Assembly (NCBI GenBank): GCA_051893555.1
Contig: JBJFHL010000052.1
Location: forward strand, 1 to 64,000
Origin: RGIG7179 sp051893555
GTDB taxonomy: Bacteria; Bacillota; Clostridia; Peptostreptococcales; Anaerovoracaceae
Reading direction: 5' to 3'
DNA: 64,000 bases
The position numbers were made by a program, and so were the translations under genes. The stretch's first letter is position 1. Each line of letters starts with the position of its first letter. This document shows, one piece after another, positions 8,255-16,948 of this stretch. A model generated the notes under the pieces. The model saw only the letters and a list, made by a program, of their open reading frames with translations, had not been told where the DNA came from and did not search any database.

Positions 8255-8864
8255 ACCGGAAAGAGAATATAGAATGATGCCGCTTATGACACCGTCGGCG
8301 GAAAAAAGATTCGATTCGGAGTATTATGTGGAGGGATTCGCAACCACGTTTGACAAACCATATGTGTTGTATCGATACAATGATATCGACTACAAGGAAG
8401 TAATTCACAGAAATGCGCTGGACACGGCAGATTTGTCGGACGTTTTGTTTCAATATAACCACGGAGGAAGAGTATATGCGCGCAACCGAATGAAGAAAGG
8501 AAAGACGGCAACACTCCTTCTGGAAGTGCAGAAAAGTGGACTGTTCGTGGCTGCTGATCTTGGAAGCACCAGCGAATCGAGAAAGATGTACGAAGATATC
8601 GATTGCGGTCTCATCTATCAGATGTCATGGGGATTTACCGTGGGAGAAGATTCTTACGACCGGGATACTCACACCAGAACCATTTTAAAAATCAAGAAGG
8701 TTTACGACGTAAGTGCGGTGGATTTGCCGGCGAACCCGTCGACCGAAATATCGTCTCGCTCATGGATCAACGGAGTGATTGAAACCGAGAAGCAGGAGTT
8801 GCTGGAGAGACAAAAGCAGATACAGAAAATAAAAATTTTAACGGAGGTATTGAAGAATGCTTAA
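8244..8864 (+). CDS. Prohead (HK97 U35-type) maturation protease
   Basis: 206 residues from ATG 8244, preceded by GGAGAGG. VLFQYNHGGRVYAR carries the catalytic His of the U35/Caudovirales protease family and YQMSWGFTV the catalytic Ser, about 64 residues later. It trims the capsid protein's scaffold region during head maturation. Its stop overlaps the capsid start (8857). The gene order portal-protease-capsid is the HK97 standard. Confidence 0.92.
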   Translation: MPIRPEREYRMMPLMTPSAEKRFDSEYYVEGFATTFDKPYVLYRYNDIDYKEVIHRNALDTADLSDVLFQYNHGGRVYARNRMKKGKTATLLLEVQKSGLFVAADLGSTSESRKMYEDIDCGLIYQMSWGFTVGEDSYDRDTHTRTILKIKKVYDVSAVDLPANPSTEISSRSWINGVIETEKQELLERQKQIQKIKILTEVLKNA

Positions 8865-10014
8865 GAAAAGAATGAAAGAAATCGAAAAGAGACTGGCTGA
8901 AATAAAGAGTGAGATTGAGAAACCAGACGCAAACCTGGATGCACTTGAAGAGGAAAGCAGAAAGCTGTCTGACGAATATGAAAAACTGCAGGAAAGAGTT
9001 GCAGGAGCAGAAAGACGCCAGAAAATTCTGGACGGCGCGCAGAGAGAAGGCGTAGAAACCAGAAGATTCGGAAATCAGGAGCAGGGGACGGAAGAAAGAG
9101 CATACGGAGCAGATTCTCCGGAATACAGAAGTGCGTACCTGAAGCAGATGAGAGGAATTGAACTGTCAGAAGTAGAAGAAAGAGCGATGACGAGTGCATC
9201 ATCCTCTGCGGGACCTGTGATTCCGACGCAGACCATGAACAGAATTATTTCCAAGCTGCATCAGTATGCTCCGCTGCTGGATGAAATCGAACTATTATCA
9301 GTTCCGGGAAATGTTAAAGTACCGGCAGAAGGAACTACGATTGAAGCTTCAATCCATGCAGAAGGAGCAACGATCACGGCAGCTGGTGACACAATGACAT
9401 ATGTGGAACTTGGAATGTACGAAATAACGAAACTCATCACAATCTCAAAGACAGTTGAGCTGATGAGTGTAGACGCATTCGAAAACTGGCTGACGGACAA
9501 GATTGCAAGAAATGTCGCTGACAAGATCACTGGACTCATTCTCACCGGAACCGGATCTTCCCAGGCACAGGGCATCAATGCAATCGCATGGGACGAAAGC
9601 AACTCGGTTACAGTTGCAAAGTCAAGCACATTAACGGTAGCGAATATCGATAGTGTCGTGGGATTGTTAAACGGGGCTTATGATGCAGGTGCAAAATGGA
9701 TCATGTCAAAGAAGACCTTCTTCGGAGACTTCCGCGCACTGCAGGACAACAGCAAGAACAAGGTGATTTCCAAGGAAGGAGACACATGGTATGTGGAAGG
9801 TTATCCGGTAAGCTTCGATGAAAGAATGACAATTCACGAAGCAATCCTCGGAAATCTGAGAAGAGGATATATCGGCAACATGCCGGAAGAAGCACATGTA
9901 ACTTCGCAGTTTGTCGTAAGAGAAAACTCGTACGACTTCCTGGGATCCGCAATGTTCGATGGAAAGGTACAGGCAGTAGAGGCATTCGTAAAGATTGCCA
10001 AGGCTACAGCCTAA
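8857..10014 (+). CDS. Major capsid protein (HK97 fold)
   Basis: 385 residues. Residues 1-~110 are a charged coiled coil, the delta/scaffold domain removed by the protease. The mature part begins near '...RAMTSASSSAGPVIPTQ', followed by HK97-fold signatures '...PLLDEIELLSVPGNVKVP', 'KTVELMSVDAFENWLTDKI' and '...QGINAIAW' (shown in pieces). C-terminal 'VVRENSYDFLGSAMFDGKV' is typical. GGAGG lies before the ATG inside the protease gene. Very likely the most abundant late protein. Confidence 0.95.
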   Translation: MLKKRMKEIEKRLAEIKSEIEKPDANLDALEEESRKLSDEYEKLQERVAGAERRQKILDGAQREGVETRRFGNQEQGTEERAYGADSPEYRSAYLKQMRGIELSEVEERAMTSASSSAGPVIPTQTMNRIISKLHQYAPLLDEIELLSVPGNVKVPAEGTTIEASIHAEGATITAAGDTMTYVELGMYEITKLITISKTVELMSVDAFENWLTDKIARNVADKITGLILTGTGSSQAQGINAIAWDESNSVTVAKSSTLTVANIDSVVGLLNGAYDAGAKWIMSKKTFFGDFRALQDNSKNKVISKEGDTWYVEGYPVSFDERMTIHEAILGNLRRGYIGNMPEEAHVTSQFVVRENSYDFLGSAMFDGKVQAVEAFVKIAKATA

Positions 10015-10022
10015 GGTAGACT

Positions 10023-10319
10023 ATGAGCGAAGAATTCCTGAAGAGCGTTCAGGAATACCTGAAGCTCGATGATGCAGACACGGTGCTAAGAAGCATCGTG
10101 TCTGCTGCTATACAAAAATGCGAAGAGGAAACCGGAAAAGCATTTGATGAAAGTTGCCTGTACGGCCAGGCGGTAAAGATGCTGGCAGCAGAATGGTATG
10201 ATCATAGAGGAATCACCACGACAGAGCAGCTGAAAGAGCTGACGGCACCGGCACACATACAGGGAATCCTGAATCAGATCGCACTAAGCTCGGATTACGC
10301 GGAGGTGAAATCAGAATGA
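10023..10319 (+). CDS. Head-tail connector (gp6-like)
   Basis: 98 residues, all helical. '...EYLKLDDADTVLRSIVSAAIQKCEEETGKAF' and '...AVKMLAAEWYDHRG' are diagnostic of the HK97 gp6-like adaptor that docks below the portal. It is directly after the capsid gene and overlaps the next connector by four bases (ATGA). Confidence 0.9.
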   Translation: MSEEFLKSVQEYLKLDDADTVLRSIVSAAIQKCEEETGKAFDESCLYGQAVKMLAAEWYDHRGITTTEQLKELTAPAHIQGILNQIALSSDYAEVKSE

Positions 10320-10660
10320 ACATCGGCGAGCTGGACTGTAGAATAAAAATCTACAGAGAAGGCACTGTGACAAACAGTCTGAATGAAGAGGCACCAGCAC
10401 AGATCCTCTTGAAAGAGATATGGGCAAAAGTAGAACCAAGAACAGGTTCGCTTCTAACAGGAAGACCTGCCGGAACCATGCTTTCAAAGACAACGCATGT
10501 AATCTATATCAGGGTGGATGCGCTGAAAGACATTACAGAAAGTTGCCACATCATTCATATGGACCGAAACGGAGAGAAACACCATTTCGACATCGATTAT
10601 ATCCCGCCAGTGGGCCGCAGGCAACAGTTCGCATCTATTTACGTGCAGGAGGTACGCTGA
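10316..10660 (+). CDS. Head-tail adaptor / head closure protein
   Basis: 114 residues, beta-rich. 'MNIGELDCRIKIYRE' and 'ILLKEIWAKVEPRTGS' are the usual N-terminal strands of the phage head closure family (SPP1 gp16/HK97 gp7-like), and the C-terminus '...IDYIPPVGRRQQFASIYVQE' is also typical. Closes the head after packaging. Overlaps neighbours on both sides by 1-4 bases. Confidence 0.85.
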   Translation: MNIGELDCRIKIYREGTVTNSLNEEAPAQILLKEIWAKVEPRTGSLLTGRPAGTMLSKTTHVIYIRVDALKDITESCHIIHMDRNGEKHHFDIDYIPPVGRRQQFASIYVQEVR

Positions 10661-11070
10661 TGGAGAATAATTTAGACGGTCTGATTAAAAATTTTACGGA
10701 TGTAATCGACAAATCAGAAGATGCTGTAAAACTATTCATGAAGAAAGAGGCACAAAAGGAACGCAGAAGAATGCTGGCTGCCGCAAAGCGTAAAGTAAAA
10801 AAAGTAACTGGAAATTACTACAAAGGATTCAAGGCGGGAAAGAAAGTATATTCATATCCGGATGCAGAATACAACATAAGGGTGTACAACTCTGCACCAC
10901 ACGGTCATTTGATTGAAAATGGATTCCGCCTCACTATTGGAGGAAAATTTCTCCGGTGGATGCCTGGAAAGCATATCATGGAAGAAGTGCACCGGGACTT
11001 TGAATCGGAATATGCAGCAGACGTGGAAAATGAACTGGTAAATTTCGTTTGCAGGGAGCTTGAAAAATGA
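10660..11070 (+). CDS. HK97 gp10-like tail-joining protein
   Basis: 136 residues from ATG 10660, which shares one base with the previous TGA (TGATG). 'DGLIKNFTDVIDKSEDAVKLFMKKEAQK' opening helix (in pieces) then 'YSYPDAEYNIRVYNSAPHGHLIENGF' and a C-terminal helix fit the HK97-gp10_like family, which helps join head and tail. A longer open frame upstream is only read-through of the adaptor gene in another frame. Confidence 0.85.
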   Translation: MENNLDGLIKNFTDVIDKSEDAVKLFMKKEAQKERRRMLAAAKRKVKKVTGNYYKGFKAGKKVYSYPDAEYNIRVYNSAPHGHLIENGFRLTIGGKFLRWMPGKHIMEEVHRDFESEYAADVENELVNFVCRELEK

Positions 11071-11495
11071 TCACAACAAAAGACATCGTAGCAGCTGTCA
11101 ACCGGACAATGAAAACCAGCATAACGGACATACCGGTGCGATCAACGGACTTCCGGAAGAACGTAGTGCCAGGAAGTCTGTACACGGAATATCCGAGGCC
11201 GGTAATCGATGGAACAGACAGCTTCAGACATGAGGCCGGAACCATAAGAATTTATTATTTCCCGAAGAATGAGGATTACAGAGAAGAATTTGCAGATATG
11301 CAGATCAAGCTCAGCGAGACGTTCTTCGGGATTCTTCGTATCAACGAAGAATTTGTTATACCAATCAATGAACTTGCTTTCGAAGAATCCGACAGCGTGT
11401 TGATCGCCGCTTTCGACTATGAGACATATCAGATCGTAGAAGAAACAGGTGAAGACATGGAAGAAATGGAACTGGGATTTTCCGAATCGGAATAG
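11067..11495 (+). CDS. Tail terminator-like protein (DUF6838 type)
   Basis: 142 residues. '...VNRTMKTSITDIPVRSTDF' then 'RPSFYV'-like strand here as 'YPRPVID', 'IRIYYFPK' and '...AFDYETYQI' match the minor tail / tail terminator family of PBSX-like myophages. An acidic tail (EETGEDMEEMELGFSESE) closes it. It starts inside the gp10-like gene's end and precedes the sheath gene, the expected place for a tail terminator. Confidence 0.78.
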   Translation: MITTKDIVAAVNRTMKTSITDIPVRSTDFRKNVVPGSLYTEYPRPVIDGTDSFRHEAGTIRIYYFPKNEDYREEFADMQIKLSETFFGILRINEEFVIPINELAFEESDSVLIAAFDYETYQIVEETGEDMEEMELGFSESE

Positions 11496-11504
11496 GAGGA
11501 GACT

Positions 11505-12557
11505 ATGGGATTACCAAATATCGTGGTTGAATTTATGACAAAGGCAAACACTGCAATCACCAGAAGTGAGCGCGGCATCGTATGCCTGGTTGTAAAAGAT
11601 ACCACAAAGACAGATACGCTTTATACATACCGCTCCGTAGCGGATGTTGTGGCAGAAGACTGGTCAGAGGACAACCTGCAGGCCATCAAGGATGCATTTC
11701 ACGATGGGCCAACCAGAGTGCATGTCGTGAGACTGGCAGAGGAAGGGACTTTTGCGGACGCGACCGAAGTACTCGATACTCTGAAAATCAACTGGCTGGC
11801 ATTCATCGGCGAGGGGCAGGACGTGGTAGCAGAGTATGTGAAGACAAGAAATGCGAAGAAGGGCGCAGCGCCGGTCAAGGCTGTTGTTGCTGGAGTCGCT
11901 GCAGACGATATGCATGTGGTAAACTTCGGGAACACCGCAGTAAAGAGAACTGGTAAAAATGCTGAGACTGCAGCACACCTGTATCTGGGGAGAATCGCGG
12001 GACTTTTGGCGGCGATGTCCATGGAGAAAACGGCGACCTACTATGTATTCGATGACCTGCAGTCTGTAACTGATGTAGAAAATGCGGACGGTGCGGTAGA
12101 AGCCGGGAAGTTTGTGCTGTTCAACGACTATGGAACCGTACGCGTGGCAAGAGCTGTGAATTCTGCGACAAAGGTTGACAAGGAAGATTTGAAGAAGATT
12201 GCCATCGTGGAAGGCATGGATCTGGTGCGCGAAGACATTATGACCACTTTCAAGGAACAATATGTCGGAAAGTACAAAAACAATGCAGACAACCAGGCGG
12301 TATTCGTTGCTGCAGTGAATGGTTATTTCCGTGCACTGGGAATGAGCGGCGTGCTGAATCCGGACTACGAGAATCTCGCAGAAATCGACATAGAAGCACA
12401 GAGAGCGGCGCTGGTAGCTGCCGGCAACGTGGAGGCACTGGATTGGGATGATACAGTAGTGAAGAACAATCCGTACCGTTCCTATGTGTACGTGAAGGCA
12501 AATGTACAGTTCTCCGACGGTATTGAAGACCTGGAATTCAAGATCTATATGAATTAG
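11505..12557 (+). CDS. Tail sheath protein (XkdK-like)
   Basis: 350 residues. 'MGLPNIVVEFMTKANTAITR' start, 'GIVCLVVKD', a variable inserted domain, and the C-terminal 'NPYRSYVYVKANVQFSDG' sheath handshake region match PBSX XkdK-type sheaths. This proves a contractile tail. GGAGGAG precedes ATG. Length is at the short end of the family (PBSX sheath is longer), with the protruding domain reduced. Confidence 0.93.
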   Translation: MGLPNIVVEFMTKANTAITRSERGIVCLVVKDTTKTDTLYTYRSVADVVAEDWSEDNLQAIKDAFHDGPTRVHVVRLAEEGTFADATEVLDTLKINWLAFIGEGQDVVAEYVKTRNAKKGAAPVKAVVAGVAADDMHVVNFGNTAVKRTGKNAETAAHLYLGRIAGLLAAMSMEKTATYYVFDDLQSVTDVENADGAVEAGKFVLFNDYGTVRVARAVNSATKVDKEDLKKIAIVEGMDLVREDIMTTFKEQYVGKYKNNADNQAVFVAAVNGYFRALGMSGVLNPDYENLAEIDIEAQRAALVAAGNVEALDWDDTVVKNNPYRSYVYVKANVQFSDGIEDLEFKIYMN

Positions 12558-12567
12558 GAGGTAGACA

Positions 12568-13014
12568 ATGGGTTTTTTAAGTAATAAAAAAATCAATCCA
12601 AACCAGCTCATCAACGGAACCTATGGGTTCGTCTATGTGAATGGTCACAAGCTGGCCAACGTGGAGAGCATGGAAGCGAAGATTGGACTGGAATATGAAG
12701 AAGTTGATTTAGCGGAAGATACCGGAAAGCATCAGAAATACATGGGATGGTCGGGAACTGGCACAATGGTGCTGAAGAAAATCGATTCCTTCGTGCTGGC
12801 AATGATGGCAGACGCAATCAAAAAAGGAGAACTTCCGGACATCCAGGTGGTAACGGGCGTAAAGGATCCGGCATCGGTAGGTGCAGAAAGAGTGCAGCTG
12901 GATGAGGTGACATTCGATGAAGTAACACTGATGCAGTTTGAGCAGAAGACTTTAGCGAAAGAGGAAATTCCGTTAAAGTTTGGAGATTACACTCTGCTGG
13001 ATCTGATTGCATAG
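12568..13014 (+). CDS. Tail tube protein (XkdM-like)
   Basis: 148 residues. 'NQLINGTYGFVYVNGHKLA' and 'HQKYMGWSGTGTMVLKKIDS' are signatures of XkdM-like tube proteins, which form the inner tube of contractile tails. AGGAGG is 6 bases before ATG. It follows the sheath gene as in PBSX. Confidence 0.93.
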   Translation: MGFLSNKKINPNQLINGTYGFVYVNGHKLANVESMEAKIGLEYEEVDLAEDTGKHQKYMGWSGTGTMVLKKIDSFVLAMMADAIKKGELPDIQVVTGVKDPASVGAERVQLDEVTFDEVTLMQFEQKTLAKEEIPLKFGDYTLLDLIA

Positions 13015-13024
13015 GAGGCGGACA

Positions 13025-13417
13025 ATGAACGAAGCAATGAAAAGAGCGACGAAAGAGTCGCTGCTGGCCCGCGCGCAGGCTCACCGGGAATCGAAAACGA
13101 AATACTTAGAGTATAGCTGCCAGGAGCTAGGCGAAACCATCATGATCAAGAAACTTCCGTTGGAACGCGTATGCAGCATGCTGGATATGGCGGAAGGAAG
13201 CACTGCAAAAGAAGGTCTGGAATTCAACAAAGATCTCATCTACGAGCATGTACCGCTATTCCAGGACCGTGAGCTGCAGGAAGCATGCGGGTGTAATGAA
13301 CCTCATGATGTAGTAACCGCAATACTGGATGAAAACATGGGAGAAATCGACCGAATGGCAAAGGCGATTATGTCCATGTATGGAATCGAAGAGGCAGCGG
13401 AAGATATAAAAAACTGA
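13025..13417 (+). CDS. Tail assembly chaperone (XkdN-like), zero-frame product
   Basis: 130 residues from ATG 13025, with AGGAGG upstream; the in-frame TTG at 13007 overlaps the tube gene and is unlikely. The protein is helical: 'EAMKRATKESLLARAQ', 'IMIKKLPLERVCSMLDM', '...FQDRELQEACGC'. It matches the XkdN chaperone family, which coats the tape measure during tail assembly. It ends ...D-I-K-N-stop directly on a slippery heptamer (13408-13414), so a longer frameshift product is expected. Confidence 0.88.
   Translation: MNEAMKRATKESLLARAQAHRESKTKYLEYSCQELGETIMIKKLPLERVCSMLDMAEGSTAKEGLEFNKDLIYEHVPLFQDRELQEACGCNEPHDVVTAILDENMGEIDRMAKAIMSMYGIEEAAEDIKN
13408..13414 (+). promoter_or_regulatory. 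-1 ribosomal frameshift site A-AAA-AAC
   Basis: Zero-frame codons are ATA AAA AAC TGA, giving the canonical X-XXY-YYZ heptamer A-AAA-AAC directly before the stop. A -1 slip continues CTG ATG AAG CAG..., exactly in frame with the small gene at 13417, producing a ~189-residue fusion. This is the layout of tail chaperone G/GT frameshifting in tailed phages. An 8-bp perfect hairpin (13489-13496 with 13504-13511) lies 75 bases downstream, farther than a usual stimulator. Confidence 0.8.
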
Positions 13418-13593
13418 TGAAGCAGGATGCAGAAGCCCAGATGATAGGGTTTTACATCCTGCGAGGTCACACACTGGATGAAATGATGAGCCTGTCAACT
13501 ACCGACAGGCTTTTCTACTTAGCGGCCATGGAAATATACAACGAAGAAATGCAGGAAATGTGGGAAGGAGGAAGCGATGGCAAAAAGCGTTAA
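13417..13593 (+). CDS. Tail chaperone second ORF (xkzB position), -1 frame extension
   Basis: 58 residues if started at ATG 13417, which overlaps the chaperone stop (TGATGA). 'AQMIGFYILRGHTLDEMMSLSTTDRLFYLAAMEIYNEEM' (in pieces) is helical and matches the second chaperone ORF of PBSX-like phages. It has no separate strong ribosome binding site, and the upstream slippery site places it in frame after a -1 shift, so it is probably made mainly as the C-terminal half of a chaperone fusion. It overlaps the start of the tape measure gene by 17 bases. Confidence 0.8.
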   Translation: MKQDAEAQMIGFYILRGHTLDEMMSLSTTDRLFYLAAMEIYNEEMQEMWEGGSDGKKR

Positions 13594-15211
13594 CGTATAT
13601 CTGAAATTAAAAGATCAGTTTACGAAGCCGCTGAAAGTAGCGAAAAAAGGCACAAAAGAATTTGATAAGCAGCTGAAATACGCCAACAAATCAATAAAAT
13701 CCTTCGCAAACAACCTGAACAACGATTTCAAAAAAGCGACAATTGCGTCGGCCGCCGCACTGGCAGGGATATCTGCAGCAGCAATCAAGACCGGCTTTTC
13801 CGAAGCGCTGAATCTGGAAGGATATCGAAGCCAACTGGAAACAGCAACGAAGGATGCGCAGAAAGCGGCTGAAATCATGCAATATGCAATAAATCTTGCA
13901 AACAAGACACCGTTCGAAGGTGGAGATCTGGTAGAAGCTGCGGCGAAGTTCGAAGCGATGGGTATGAGTGCCAAAAAGTGGCTGACATATGCCGGAGATA
14001 TGGCAGGTGCAACGAATAAGACTTTCGATCAGGCCACAGAAGCTCTGATCGATGCACAGACCGGAGAACTGGAGCGACTGAAAGAATTCGGAATCACAAA
14101 GGCAATGATTCAGAAGAAGGCTGACGAGATGTTTGTGGGCCAGCAGGTTGTAAACAACAAAGGGCAGATTACCAATCAGGAAAAGTTCAACGAAGCAATG
14201 CTTGCATTGATGGAAGATAAGTTTGCCGGAGGTATGGAAAAACAGTCAAGCACCCTGAAGGGAATCTGGTCTACGGTTACCGGCATAACAAAGTCCGCCA
14301 TGGCCAGCGTGGTCGGGATGACAAGCAGTGGCAGCGTAAAGTCAGGAAGCGCATTAGACATCATAAAGAACAAAGCAAAGTCGGTTGCAGACACTCTGGT
14401 TAAGTGGCAAAACGATGGAACGCTGGACAGTCTGGCAGATAAAGCCGGAAATATACTGTCAGGAGCTCTGAACAAGGGAAGTGCGGCATTAAAATTCCTG
14501 AAGGACAATGCGAACTGGTTGCTGCCGGTGTTGAAGTCGGTGGTAGCAGGATTTATTGCATTCAACATTGTAAACGGGATTGCGAAGACCATAGAATCGT
14601 TCACAGTAATTATAAACGTACTGAAGGTTGCTTTTGCAGGGCTGAACGTGACGACGTTCGCCTGGCAGGTGGCTATCGTTGCGATTGTAGCAGTTATTCT
14701 GCTTCTGATTGCAAACTGGAAGAAGGTAATCTCCTGGCTCGGAAGACTGAAAGAAAAATTCATGGAGTCAGACGGGTATCTTGGACGCGTAAGAGACAAT
14801 ATTTTCAAAGTTGTGGGTGCGTTCAAAGCCGTATGCAGCTGGATAGGAAATACAATCGGGAAACTGAAGGATTTCTTCTCTACGAATTCTGAAAAAACAG
14901 TCAGCATCAATACGCAGAGCAATATAGACAAAGGCCGACCATCCACAGGAAAGGGGCCACGGCATGCGCTCGGCACTACATATTTTGCCGGCGGACGGAC
15001 ACGATTTTCTGAAGGCGGACGTTCCGAGGAAGCAGTATTCCCTTCAGGAACCAGGATTATTCCGGCAGACAAAGCTGGGAAAAGCAAGGGAAATAAAATC
15101 GTCAATGTGTATGTGACTGTACAGGGTAATGTGATTGGAAATGAGGAATACATGGAAGAAACCGGGGAATATATCGCAAACAAGATTATACCGGCTCTGG
15201 ACAACATTTAG
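13577..15211 (+). CDS. Tape measure protein
   Basis: 544 residues. N-terminal 'VNVYLKLKDQFTKPLKVA', long helical part with '...LSGALNLEGYRSQLETAT' -type coiled coil, 'NKTPFEGGDLVEAAAKFEAMG' (in pieces), hydrophobic segments around residues 315-380 (including a V/A/I-rich membrane-like span), and a C-terminal 'HALGTTYFAGGRTRFSEGG' followed by 'VYVTVQGNVIGNEEY'. This is the tape measure layout; the hydrophobic segments help DNA passage through the membrane. At 544 residues it predicts a fairly short tail. Confidence 0.93.
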   Translation: MAKSVNVYLKLKDQFTKPLKVAKKGTKEFDKQLKYANKSIKSFANNLNNDFKKATIASAAALAGISAAAIKTGFSEALNLEGYRSQLETATKDAQKAAEIMQYAINLANKTPFEGGDLVEAAAKFEAMGMSAKKWLTYAGDMAGATNKTFDQATEALIDAQTGELERLKEFGITKAMIQKKADEMFVGQQVVNNKGQITNQEKFNEAMLALMEDKFAGGMEKQSSTLKGIWSTVTGITKSAMASVVGMTSSGSVKSGSALDIIKNKAKSVADTLVKWQNDGTLDSLADKAGNILSGALNKGSAALKFLKDNANWLLPVLKSVVAGFIAFNIVNGIAKTIESFTVIINVLKVAFAGLNVTTFAWQVAIVAIVAVILLLIANWKKVISWLGRLKEKFMESDGYLGRVRDNIFKVVGAFKAVCSWIGNTIGKLKDFFSTNSEKTVSINTQSNIDKGRPSTGKGPRHALGTTYFAGGRTRFSEGGRSEEAVFPSGTRIIPADKAGKSKGNKIVNVYVTVQGNVIGNEEYMEETGEYIANKIIPALDNI

Positions 15212-15219
15212 GAGGGAAC

Positions 15220-15642
15220 ATGAAGGTAACAATCAGTATCGACAACAATAAAACCATCATGGTGCTTCCGTATGTGACAGAGGATATGCTGAGGATTGGA
15301 TACGGATCCAGCTCAAACCAAAACTTTGATTCGGCAAAGTACGGAACGATCAAAGCACTTGGGCCGGAACCTCCGGCCACGGTATCGATTACAGGGACAT
15401 TTCCGAACGGGAGAAAACCGTTCATGGAGAAAGAAGCGAAAACGGATCCACTGACGTACATCCGGTTCTTTCGAAATAATCGGAGAGACCGAAAGCCGTT
15501 TCGTGTGGTGATCACCAGAAAAGACGGAAGGGAACTGTTCAACCGACTGATGGCATGTGAGACGTTCGAGATCGAGCCGGCGAAGAAAAATGGAGATGTA
15601 CCATATGCTCTGGAGTTTGAGCAGTACAGGATGGTGAGATGA
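15220..15642 (+). CDS. Baseplate/tail adaptor protein in XkdP position
   Basis: 140 residues, beta-rich. 'MVLPYVTEDMLRIGYGSSSNQ' and 'ITGTFPNGRKPFMEKEA...DPLTYIRFFRNNRRDRKPFRVVI' resemble the N-terminal domain of XkdP-like tail proteins, but the LysM domain of XkdP is absent. AGGAGGG precedes the ATG. Its place between tape measure and the XkdQ-like hub supports a hub-adaptor role. Confidence 0.7.
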   Translation: MKVTISIDNNKTIMVLPYVTEDMLRIGYGSSSNQNFDSAKYGTIKALGPEPPATVSITGTFPNGRKPFMEKEAKTDPLTYIRFFRNNRRDRKPFRVVITRKDGRELFNRLMACETFEIEPAKKNGDVPYALEFEQYRMVR

Positions 15643-16604
15643 TGAAGGTCAAAGTAATCCGAAACGGAAGGGCTGAGAACATCACGGAATTCGCCGGAGA
15701 TATCATGTGGAGCGACAACGTAGATAGCCTGGGGATGGAATTTTCATTCTCCAGGCCACATTCGTTTTTTGATGAGCAGTTTAAGGACCGCTTCTCTGCC
15801 GGTGATACCGTAGTGCTGTCGGACGGCGGAACGGAGATTCTGCGTGGTATCATCACAGAGGCACCGATAGGCCAGGATACATACAAGGGATACGACTACG
15901 CATGGTATCTGAATAAGTCAGAGACCGTGATCCAGTTTAAGAAAATTGCAGCAGATGCAGCAATCCGTAAGCTATGCGACCGGTACGGCGTGCCGATCGG
16001 AAAGATTACAGGCATGAGCACACTGATTTCGAAGGTGTATAAAGACCAGTCGCCATCGGACATCATCCGCGATATTCTGAAGCAGGCAGCGGGAGAAACC
16101 GGAAAGAAATATCGCATGGAAATGCGAAAAGGAAAACTCTATATCGAAGAATCCGGCGTAATCAAGCTGAAGCCAACCTATATTGATGAAACAGGAAAAG
16201 AGGTATCCTGCACGAAGTCGGCAGCAATCTCCGGAACGAGATCCATTGAAGAAATGAAGAACCAGGTGACAGTTACCGGAAGCGGAGAGGACAGCCTGCA
16301 GATCAAGGCAACAACGAAGTCATCTGCATCAATCAAAAAATACGGACTCCTGACAGAGGTAGAGACCGGGGATAACCTGACAGAAGCAAAAGCCAGAAAT
16401 ATCGCAAAGAACCGTCTGAAAGAGCTCAACAAAGTAATGGTAGAATTTACGGCGACAATGATTGGAAATTCAGAGGTACGGTCTGACAGGATGCTGTACT
16501 TTAACCGGCCGGAAGTCGGAATCAAAGGCTGGTACAAGGTCAAGAGTTGTACCCATACGGTATCCGGAGGGATCCACACAATGACATGCGAAATGGAGGG
16601 ATAA
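15639..16604 (+). CDS. Baseplate hub protein (XkdQ-like)
   Basis: 321 residues. 'ITEFAGDIMWSDNVDSLGMEFSF' opening, then 'GDTVVLSDGGTEILRGIITE' and '...PTYIDETGKEVSCTKSAAISGTRSIEEMKNQVTVTG' (in pieces) match XkdQ / gpD-like hub proteins that cap the tube and hold the tail tip. Overlaps upstream gene by four bases and is followed by the DUF2577 gene after one base. Confidence 0.88.
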   Translation: MMKVKVIRNGRAENITEFAGDIMWSDNVDSLGMEFSFSRPHSFFDEQFKDRFSAGDTVVLSDGGTEILRGIITEAPIGQDTYKGYDYAWYLNKSETVIQFKKIAADAAIRKLCDRYGVPIGKITGMSTLISKVYKDQSPSDIIRDILKQAAGETGKKYRMEMRKGKLYIEESGVIKLKPTYIDETGKEVSCTKSAAISGTRSIEEMKNQVTVTGSGEDSLQIKATTKSSASIKKYGLLTEVETGDNLTEAKARNIAKNRLKELNKVMVEFTATMIGNSEVRSDRMLYFNRPEVGIKGWYKVKSCTHTVSGGIHTMTCEMEG

Positions 16605-16605
16605 C

Positions 16606-16947
16606 GTGAGCTGGGAATACAAAATTGCAAAGAGACTGAAGGAAAATACCGACCGGTCAAAGAGGAAGGCGATCGACGAAGCCTCTTTTTACGTTGGAAA
16701 AATCGAAAAGCTATCACCGCTCACCGTGTCCGCCATGGATGGAGAACTGATGTACACGGAAGGGGAAGATCTTCTGGTAACCAGGACCGTGAAAGACTAT
16801 GGAAGAGATGTGACTTGGACAGTGACTACTTCGCACGTACCGGGAGAGGCAAGGCGCGAAAAATTTCTCACTGCCGGGATGAAGGTGCTGCTGGCGCCGG
16901 TCGGAGGGGCAGACACCATGGCAATCATTGATATTTTGGAGGATTGA
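16606..16947 (+). CDS. DUF2577 baseplate protein (XkdR-like)
   Basis: 113 residues with GTG start; GGAGGG lies 5 bases upstream, and no ATG start fits. 'IEKLSPLTVSAMDGELMYTEGEDLLVTR' and '...FLTAGMKVLLAPVGGADTMAIIDIL' are the DUF2577 OB-like pattern, thought to form part of the baseplate hub/spike. Position between XkdQ- and XkdS-like genes agrees. Confidence 0.87.
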   Translation: MSWEYKIAKRLKENTDRSKRKAIDEASFYVGKIEKLSPLTVSAMDGELMYTEGEDLLVTRTVKDYGRDVTWTVTTSHVPGEARREKFLTAGMKVLLAPVGGADTMAIIDILED

Positions 16948-16948
16948 T

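Noticed and set aside
10420..10659. Upstream extension of the gp10-like gene
   Set aside because: The longer frame overlaps the connector gene in another frame; the TGATG coupling at 10658-10662 gives a better start.
13489..13511. Hairpin AGCCTGTC / GACAGGCT as terminator
   Set aside because: It is a perfect 8-bp stem followed by TTTT, but it lies inside the chaperone second ORF and just before the tape measure start. It is more likely part of coding RNA structure than a terminator.
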